This document shows positions 56,905 to 64,000 of a stretch of DNA of 64,000 bases, piece after piece. The DNA comes from Schizophyllum amplum. Its lineage: Eukaryota; Basidiomycota; Agaricomycetes; Agaricales; Schizophyllaceae. The position numbers and the translations under genes are program-made. The stretch is taken from assembly GCA_007026445.1 (NCBI GenBank), contig VDMD01000014.1:496001-560000 (forward strand). The letters are read 5' to 3'. Below the pieces are notes generated by a model, which was given only the letters and a program-made list of their open reading frames with translations, made no database searches and was not told the DNA's origin. Each line of letters starts with the position of its first letter. Position 1 is the stretch's first letter.

Positions 56905-59103
56905 ATGCAAGCGCCAAATCGGATGGGACTTGGTCTGCGTCCACCTATGCCTTCATTTGGCCAGGGTCCCTCAATGTCGGCTCTCGCACAGCAGCAGCAA
57001 ATGGGGTTCATGCCGCCCTCCCCGCAACGCAGCGTCTCGCTCTTCGTCGGTTCAATATCAGGCGGGATAGACGATGACTTTCTGAACAGACTACTCAGCG
57101 TGCGTGTATGCGCATACATGGCTTGCATCTCATTGACATGGTCCCCGCAGGCCTGCGGTCCAGTCCGCTCGTTCAAGCGGTTGATCACACCAGCGAATAA
57201 GCCGCAAGGCTTCGGTTTCGCAGAGTACGAAGATCTGGACAGTGCAATACGCGCCATCGACATGCTTACTGGAATTGAACTCCCGGCACTTGAGGATATG
57301 TGTGCGAACAAAAAGCTGCTGGTGCGTGCTCTTTGGGCTTTTTGATGCATTGCAAGCCTACGGCGGATTCCCACAGGTGAAAGCAGACGAGAAGACGAAA
57401 ACTATGCTCGACGCGCACAAATCATCGCGTATCTCTACTGATGTGCGTGGTTGACACGAACCCGGGAATACCGCTGACTCTCACCACAGCAAGAAGAGGA
57501 ACGGACGAAGGACGCGAAAGCCAGGATAGACGAGCTCGTCACGGAGATCAACAACGTGTCCCAGAAGGCCATCGACGAAGGCCGCCTCGAGAAGGAGAAG
57601 GTCGTCATCCCCCACATCTCCACGACCTTCACGAGGGCGACCTCCCGGAGAACCAGCGCGGTCTGGTCATCTCTGAGATCGCGCAGTTCCGCGAGCGCGC
57701 AGCGAAGCGGGAACGGGAGAAGATGCGTGATATGAAGCCTGCCGCTCCCGCGCCCAGTGGTCCGAAGGTCCGCGAATGGGGCAAGCCTCAGAACACGCAA
57801 GCATCACCGCCACTGCCTGGCAATGGAGCACAAAGAGGGTTCGGGAACGGCGCACAGGGGTACCAGAAGCCAGTACCCTTTGTGAAGGCGGAGAGCGAGA
57901 CGAGGGACGATCGAGCGTTGCCGGGGAAGAGCAACAAGACCGATCTTCAATTGGAAGAGGAGCGTCAGGAGGCAAGAAGACGGGATGAGGAGGCTTCTTT
58001 CCGTGACGTGAGTACCTTGCATGTTGCTGTATACCGAGCTGACAGCATGTTCTTAGCGAGAGCGCCGGTACGAGCCCAGAGAACGGAATAAGATGACAGC
58101 ATTAGAGCGTGGTATCGCACGAGAGCGCGCCACGCGTGACGCCGAGGAGCGGGATCGGAAAGAGATACGCATGCGTCTGGACATCTGGGATGATGACGAG
58201 AGCGATGAGCTATTCTACATGGACAGGTGCGTGACAATATGTGAACCCGATACTGGATCTCATGTTCCTGTCAGAGCCCGATGGCGACACGCCCGTGCTC
58301 GGCGGCTCGAGGCAGAGGAAGCCGCGGATGCAAAGTCAAGGGCATACGAGGAGGAGGAAGCAGAAAACTTACGGCGCGAGTCGGAGGACTTCTTGGCGCG
58401 CCAGATGGACGAGATGCAAGCTCTCGCGGAAGAGCAGCGCAAAGCCGGTCTCTTGCTCGACGACGGTGCGCCCGTTCGTCTTAATGTTGCTTTGCCTGCG
58501 GGCGGTCAGCACAAGGAAGGACCGAAGGAGAAGGCGACTGTCTTCGGCCAGGAAGAGGAAGAAGAGGAGGCCGCCAAGCGACGCAAGGTCCCGCTTGTCA
58601 AGCTCGACTTCAGCGTCACGGAAACGACAGAGAAGGCGCAGGAGCGGTTGGAGAAGATACGAACGGAGGTGCCGACGGACAAGGACACCTTGTTCAAGCG
58701 GAAGGTTCGTTGGGATGGTGTTACGGAGGTGAGCTTTCATCGCTCTGCGATTCGGTCGCGCTGTTGCTGAGGCGTCGTGCAGACCATGATTGACCGGAAG
58801 ATGGAGCCTCTCATCAAGCGCTTGATGATCAAGTACCTCGGTGAGATGGAGGAAGAGGATTTGATCATGTTTGTTCTCGAACATTTGAAGGATCACAAAG
58901 CGCCAAAGCAGCTCATCGAGGGCCTCGAGCCGGTGCGTTTTAGTCGGTTCAAGATACTTCTGCGTACACTGATGCATGCCTTGCAGGTCCTCGAAGAGGA
59001 AGCAATCGAACTGACAGTCAGTGTGTGGCGACAGCTTATATTCGAGAGCATGGCGTACAGCGACGGTCTCCTCACCGGCGATATGTATGTCGATGCTGAA
59101 TGA
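56905..59103 (+). CDS. RBM25: RBM25-type splicing factor (RRM and PWI domains), one 1-base frame break
   Basis: Eight exons (56905-57099, 57151-57321, 57377-57442, 57490-58007, 58057-58226, 58275-58728, 58783-58932, 58987-59103) give ~613 residues. An RRM (SVSLFVGSISGGIDDDFLNRLLS, then FKRLITPANKPQGFGFAEYEDLDSAIRAI) occupies about 45-122. A charged Arg/Glu-rich region is next, and the C-terminal PWI domain (IDRKMEPLIKRLMIKYLGEMEEEDLIMFVLEHL to ELTVSVWRQLIFESM) binds RNA in U1 snRNP-linked splicing, like yeast Snu71. In exon 4 the frame shifts by one base at 57609-57613, a run of five C where the conserved VIP-P-HLHDL needs six. The intron 58227-58274 is 48 nt with no stop, so retention would be silent in frame. 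Confidence 0.88.
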
Positions 59104-59777
59104 GCCCCCGTACCGACCGCGAGCCGTCGCGATCGCCCAGAGGCTCCCCATGCGTCGCTTTAGGGCGCAGGTGCGTGGTGCAGCAGCGTCACCGCCAGCG
59201 GAGCGTGACTTGTTCATACCTAGTTCTTTTGTTGCTTGCTATGCGTGGGGGAGGTTTGCGCGTTCTTGCCGTGAGTTGCCTATTATCTTCATCTTGTACT
59301 CAATGATATTGCTCCTTCCATTCGCGATTGGGGTCCGACCCGGATGCTGGAGAAGGCCTTTCTCGCGCCGCTAGTGGGCGCGGGCGCTTACGAGCTGTCA
59401 GAGTACTGTTGTGGTACGTCCCTGTGTGCTACTCTGTTCTTGGGCCTTGATCAGCCCGGCCTTCGCCTCTATACACCGTTCCTTCAACCAATGCCACTTC
59501 TACTTACTGCTCCGTAATCCAAACACTCTTCTTCACTTCTCTGTTGCGTTCTCGATGTCTTGCCCGCTGAATGCTTCGGGGCGGAATGGAATGCAATAAA
59601 GACGAGTAAGGTACGGTGGTCATCTGATTCGTGCATGCGGTCATTGACCGGTGCTGTGGGACGCTGATCGCCACGGTCACCTGGCCCGCGCTAAGCGCGC
59701 AGAGCGGTATATAAGTGAGACTAAGCTTTGGGGCGAGTTGTGCGCGCACCCCGCCCTTCTCGCATTACACCATCGCA
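59104..59777. other. Intergenic, trehalase promoter
   Basis: RBM25 3' flank and trehalase promoter. A TATATAAG at 59708-59715 lies 63 bases before the ATG. No ORF of note. Confidence 0.55.
59708..59715 (+). promoter_or_regulatory. TATA box of the trehalase gene
   Basis: TATATAAG, ~63 bases before the start codon at 59778, is the best core promoter match in the window. Confidence 0.6.
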
Positions 59778-62609
59778 ATGCGTCTCGCGCTGACACTTGC
59801 AGCGATCGTTGGCGCGTCTGTGGGCGCGCAGAGTACGGATGCTCCGACGCTGACGGTGTCGACTGTGGTGGCGAGCCCGAGTGCTGCTCGGATGCTCCAG
59901 TCGCGTCGCAGACGGTGAAAGCCCCTGTTCCGCAAGCGTGGTGCCTTCTGAGATATTCTGCGCGGGAGATGTGAGTGGTCTTGTCGTTTCGCGTGTTCTT
60001 TGGGCTGATGCGATCAACGATAGTTGCTGCAGACGGTCAACTTGGCGACCTTGTTCGCTGACCCAAAGACGTTCGTGGACAAGCCGACGCGGAAGCGCGC
60101 GCAAGAGGTCTTGAATGATTTCAACAACGTGACGAAGAATGCGACGAGCGACGACTTGGACTCGGTGCAAGTAGGCAGCGTGCTCGAATTTGTGGAGACG
60201 GATTTGCGGGTGAGGGCCTCGAGTTGCAGGCGCTTGCTCTGGACACTTCAACCCAAACCCTGCGTTCCTGGACGGGGTCGCTGACCCCGTTATTCGCGGG
60301 TTTGCGCAGACGGTGCACGGGTATGGACGCAGCTCATCCGGGGCACGAACTCGTCGTCGTTGTGCGATGGCGTGGAGTGCGAGAGCAGCTTGATCCCGCT
60401 GAACCAACGTTCGTAGTGCCCGGTATGTTCTCCTGCATATTGCTCATTCAATATTTCAGCTACGCAACACAGGCGGTCGATTCCGAGAGCAGTACTACTG
60501 GGACAGCTTCTGGATCGTAGAGGGACTGCTCGAGTCGGAGTTGTACGACATCGTGAACGGAACGCTTTACAACTTTATGGATGAGCTGGAACGTTTGGTT
60601 TCATCCCGAACGGCGGACGGATCTACTACTTGAACCGGTCGCAGCCACCGCTGTTCGTGCAGGTAAGCTGCTTCGCTCACTTGTGCTCTTCGTTTCTAAA
60701 CTGTGCCGGCCTAGATGCTTGCGCGTTACGTAGAAGCGACAAATGAAACGGCAATACTCGAGCGGCGCTGCCTTTGGTCGAGGTGCGTTGTATGTGCTTC
60801 CGGGTAGTGCACCGCCAGACGTCTATTTTAGAAAGAACTGGCGTGGTTTGCCACGAACAGGACGATCGACGTGACGAGCCCAACGACGAACCGTACATAC
60901 GCCATGGCACGCTACGCTGTCAACAACACCGCACCGAGGCCAGAGTCCTACCTGACCGACTATCGCACCGCCAACCCAGAAGACGGCTCCTTGTCGCTGA
61001 GCGAGGATGAGCGAGGAGCCCTTTATGCAGAGTTGGCGAGCGGTGCTGAATCGGGTGAGATGCTTTCGTATGCGCATGGATAACTCTGATAGTGCACTCC
61101 TTAGGCTGGGACTATACTGCACGATGGATTGACGGCGCGGCCGACCTTACGAAACTTAATGTCAAGAACATATTGCCCGTTGACCTGAACAGCATCCTCT
61201 GTGCGTATGATGTTTCTTCGTTCTGTCAAATCTCATCCCACCACACAGATCGCAACCACATGTTGCTTGCGAACTTGTACGACCAGGTTGCGAACGGCAC
61301 TGCGTCGGACGAACACCGTAGGCAAGCCGCCACTATTCGCGAGGTGTCCTAGATCTCTTCTGGAACTCCTCCAAGGTGCGCAAGCATGGTCGAATTTCGA
61401 GCTTGGCGTTGACAACTCCTCTCAGCTGGCCTTCTATGACTTCAACATCCAGACGAGGGAACAATCGAACGTATTCAGCACGGCGACTTTCTACCCTCTC
61501 TGGTCGGGCATCATCCCCGACGAGCTCTTGAGCAGTTCCGACGCCGCCTTCGGCTTCTTCTCGTCCGTCAACCTCGTTATGTCGCGCTACAACGGCACGT
61601 ACCCGACCACGTTCCTCAACACCGGTCTACAGTGGGATGCGCCAAACGCATGGCCGCCACACGTCTACATAGCTATGCAAGCTCTTCGAGCCCTCCCGGA
61701 CAATGTCACGAGCTCTGCGCTGCCTACTCCTTCAGACGGCCAGTCGACGTTTGCGCTCGTGCCGGAGGGCCAGCTGGGCTTGCTCGAGAATGCATTGCCG
61801 GGGCAACCGGTAGGCGCGGGCGTGAATGCGAGTACGACGGGGGCGGAGGCCGACCTCAACGTGCTCGACGGGACTGTGGTCAACGGTGGTAATGCCACCG
61901 ACGGGGAGGGATGGGGAGCTGTCTTGCAAAGGGAAATGGCAAATCGCTATGTGGCAGCGGCGTTATGCAGTTGGTGAGCTTGGTCTGCCATGAGCTGAAC
62001 ATGAATGTAAAGGCTGACGATATGTAGGCATGCGACGGGCGGCGAGATAGAAGACCTGTTGCCAAGACTGTCCGACAGGTGAGGTGGTGGTTTTTAATTG
62101 CTGACGGTCAGACTAACCGGCCTTATAGGAACTCAACATCACGAATAGCATCAACAACACTGGAAACGTGAAGACATGCCCTCGCGTTGCTCGCAACTGT
62201 CGTCGCTGACTCCGTTGCAACAGATGTTTGAGAAGTTCTCAAACCTCGATATCGACTCCGCGGGCAGCGGCGGGGAATACACCGTACAGGTGCGTCTGTT
62301 GCTGTGCTTATGCGCTGTACAAGCTCTCACGCCTGATCGCAACAGGCGGGCTTCGGCTGGACGAACGGTGTGGTACTTTGGACAGCAAGCCGCTATGGGG
62401 ACGTGCTCGTAGCACCACGATGTCCTAACATCATCGAATCGTCCGCGGCCTCCTCGGGCGCAGGGTCTTCGGAAGGCACCTCGAGCAATGGTACTTCTGA
62501 CAGCGCAGACGATGGCGAAGGCTCGGACGAAAACGCTGCGGCGACTCATCGATTCGCAGGCGCGATGGCCGCTACGATGATGGCTTTGGCGGTGGCATTG
62601 TTCGCTTAG
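59778..62609 (+). CDS. Secreted GH37 trehalase with C-terminal anchor-like segment; many 1-base frame breaks
   Basis: The model has exons 59778-59970, 60024-60422, 60473-60662, 60715-60782, 60832-61054, 61105-61200, 61249-61375, 61426-61973, 62028-62078, 62129-62167, 62224-62289 and 62346-62609. The signal peptide is MRLALTLAAIVGASVGAQ. Both GH37 signatures are present: PGGRFREQYYWDSFW (60421-60515) and QWDAPNAWPPH (61630-61660) with the catalytic aspartate. The C-terminus is Ser/Gly/Glu-rich, ending in a hydrophobic FAGAMAATMMALAVALFA, suggesting a GPI anchor. It hydrolyses trehalose at the cell surface. To follow the family sequence one base is missing near 59880-59920, 59944, 60208, 60247, 60324, 60406, 60595, 60763, 61343 and 62129. 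Almost all are shortened runs of a base. The gene is recent-looking, but whether it is broken or mis-sequenced is open. Confidence 0.87.
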
Positions 62610-62681
62610 GTACGCAGAGCATTGGATTGGTTGTACTCGCACATGATAATGGTCGAATGAATAGTCGGCAGTTGCTTTCCC

Positions 62682-62997
62682 GTGCGAGATACTTCTCATT
62701 CGTTTCTGCCAAGCTTTCAAGCGAAAAATCGTACCCTCGCTGACGTGGACATCAAGGCTGCAGCCTGGGAAGAACTTGAACATGAACTGTTGATGCAGCC
62801 TGAGAGGTCATACGAGGTGATACGCATGTGCTCCGTTGCGCTCACTTCGTCAGCTGCCCGCTGTTCACAGTGCTCACTCGTCATTGCAGCCCGGCGTTGT
62901 CGCGTATCCGACTGCCGAGGACATCTCTTCGTTGGAAACCACAGTTCGTGTCTTTTGCGTACATCAGGCGCACATGGACGCGAGCGCCGTGACTTGA
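62682..62997 (+). CDS. Possible small two-exon gene (tentative), unknown function
   Basis: An open stretch 62682-62816 (TLADVDIKAAAWEELEHELL, MQPERSYE) splices in phase, over a 73-nt GT-AG intron, to 62890-62997 (PGVVAYPTAEDISSLETTVRV, FCVHQAHMDASAVT, TGA). Composition is protein-like and the intron is typical. There is no ATG in the frame; an ATG at 62657 in another frame starts a presequence-like stretch (MNSRQLLSRARYFSF), and one base change would be needed to join them. I do not recognise a family. Confidence 0.4.
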
Positions 62998-63261
62998 ACT
63001 TTGCCTCCGCGTGATTCCCCGGTCGCTGATCTTGGGGCCCCGCGGGGTAATTGACGATGCACCTGACCTAGATTACTCGGCGACTTCCTACCTAGAAAGT
63101 CAACATACAGATTGTTTACAGAGACTTGACGTCGGTCATCGATGCCCAAGGACAAGGAACATGATACAAGAAGTGACTGCGGGCCGGCGTGCTTGACCGT
63201 GTTGCTTCACCGGCAATATCATCTTACATAAATGCGCTGAGGCCTAGGGAATCAGAGGCGA

Positions 63262-63268
63262 TATAAAA
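63262..63268 (+). promoter_or_regulatory. Candidate TATA box of the carboxylesterase gene
   Basis: TATAAAA, 51 bases before the start codon at 63319. Confidence 0.5.
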
Positions 63269-63318
63269 CGCTGGGACTGCAGCTTTCTCCCTCAGCCTCA
63301 CATCTCGCGGGACTCGGA

Positions 63319-64000
63319 ATGGTGTCGTACCTCGGAGCTTTTTCCCTGCTGCTCGCCGCGCTCGGGGCGACCGCCAGCCCCCTCGCCGAGCGTGCGCCAC
63401 CCACCGTAACCCTCGACGGCGCCACTGTCACTGGCACATCGTCAGGCAATGTCGAGAAATTCCTCGGCATCCCATTTGCTGAGCCGCCGTACGTCTTTAC
63501 TTTGTCGAGAGGATGCGGGAGACCTGACGAGGTGTACAGTGTTGGCAACCTTCGCTTTCGTCTGCCGGAACGCATCACGGAGTACACAACCGATGTCAAT
63601 GCGACGGCCTACAGTCCGACGTGCCCGCAACAGGCAGTTGACCTTCCCCTTCCTGACGGCCTCGTGGACGAGACGCTTGACGAGATTATTGACCTGATCT
63701 ATCCGGTTCTCTTTCCGAACGATGAAGATTGTACGTAGCAATATTCCTCGGCACGCAAATCGTACTCATAGTCGCAGGCTTGACTATCAACGTTGTCAGA
63801 CCAGCCGATACAACTCCTGAAGCTAAGCTCCCCGTGATCGTGGTACGTCTTTCGATCAAGTTGAAGTTGATCGTTGTAATGTCGCTCATACTGTGCGCTT
63901 GATGAACAGTGGATCTTTGGCGGTAAGCGTTATTCTTATGTGCGGGGCTCTGAGTTGTTTAACTTATGACGGGACAGGCGGGTTCGAGATCGGCAGCACT
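63319..64000 (+). CDS. Secreted type-B carboxylesterase/lipase (3' truncated)
   Basis: Exons 63319-63488, 63540-63730, 63778-63842, 63910-63922 and 63978-64000 (cut by the window end) join in phase. After a signal peptide (MVSYLGAFSLLLAALGATASPLAERA) come [38 protein letters not shown], a disulphide loop with CPQQ, EDCLTINVVRP and IVWIFGGGFEIGS. These are the canonical opening, the EDCLxLNV motif and the GGG(F) oxyanion-hole loop of the type-B carboxylesterase/lipase family. The catalytic Ser, Glu and His lie beyond the window. A 13-bp micro-exon (63910-63922) encodes the start of the oxyanion loop. Confidence 0.93.

Overview
This window is nuclear DNA from a basidiomycete fungus, most likely an Agaricomycete such as a wood-decay polypore (an inference from gene content and structure; no marker gene fixes the genus). 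Genes are densely packed on both strands. They are cut by many 45-85 nt GT-AG introns with GTRNGT-type donors, plus occasional mini-exons, and coding DNA is GC-rich. The repertoire is fungal: ROT1, DPM3, GLO3, MSP1, SSR4, an old yellow enzyme, a GH131 secreted glucanase, BTB and F-box paralogues, and an intron-containing tRNA-Leu. Nothing suggests bacterial operons, CRISPR or a phage.

Layout. 1-820: the 3' end of an F-box/LRR-like gene and tRNA-Leu(AAG). 1.5-7.4 kb: ROT1 (minus), glutathione synthetase and an ATF-like acyltransferase. 7.4-11.6 kb: about 4 kb without a recognisable gene, holding a 699-bp element with near-perfect 57-bp inverted ends. 11.6-24.7 kb: proteasome beta-6, MSP1 (minus, with intronic minisatellites), a TIGR04076-like protein, a Ser/Arg-rich membrane protein, an F-box protein, an unknown mitochondrial protein and a GNAT. 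24.7-27.0 kb: no confident gene. 27.0-38.4 kb: UBC1, GH131, SSR4, an old yellow enzyme and RPAP1. 39-46.4 kb: a tentative membrane protein, two intact BTB genes separated by a foldback element, and DPM3. 46.6-52.5 kb: GLO3, two degenerate BTB copies in the opposite orientation, and a conserved unknown. 52.7-54.3 kb: nested inverted-repeat elements. 54.5-64 kb: an MFS transporter, RBM25-like splicing factor, a GH37 trehalase and the start of a type-B carboxylesterase.

Most genes are housekeeping and act independently: ER folding and glycosylation (ROT1, DPM3), Golgi traffic (GLO3), ubiquitin-proteasome (UBC1, PRE7), transcription and splicing (SSR4, RPAP1, RBM25), mitochondrial surface quality control (MSP1) and redox chemistry (GSH2, OYE). 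The variable part is the BTB family with its inverted-repeat elements. A second theme is the clustering of single-base losses, mostly in short homopolymers. They interrupt the conserved frames of trehalase (about ten), MSP1 (two), DPM3 (one) and RBM25 (one), while long neighbours such as RPAP1 are intact. I give spliced models from exon phase and family motifs; wherever all phases close, the start, stop and exon limits should be close to exact. I found no convincing previously undescribed multi-gene system; the best leads are the BTB cluster with its elements and the conserved proteins of unknown function.
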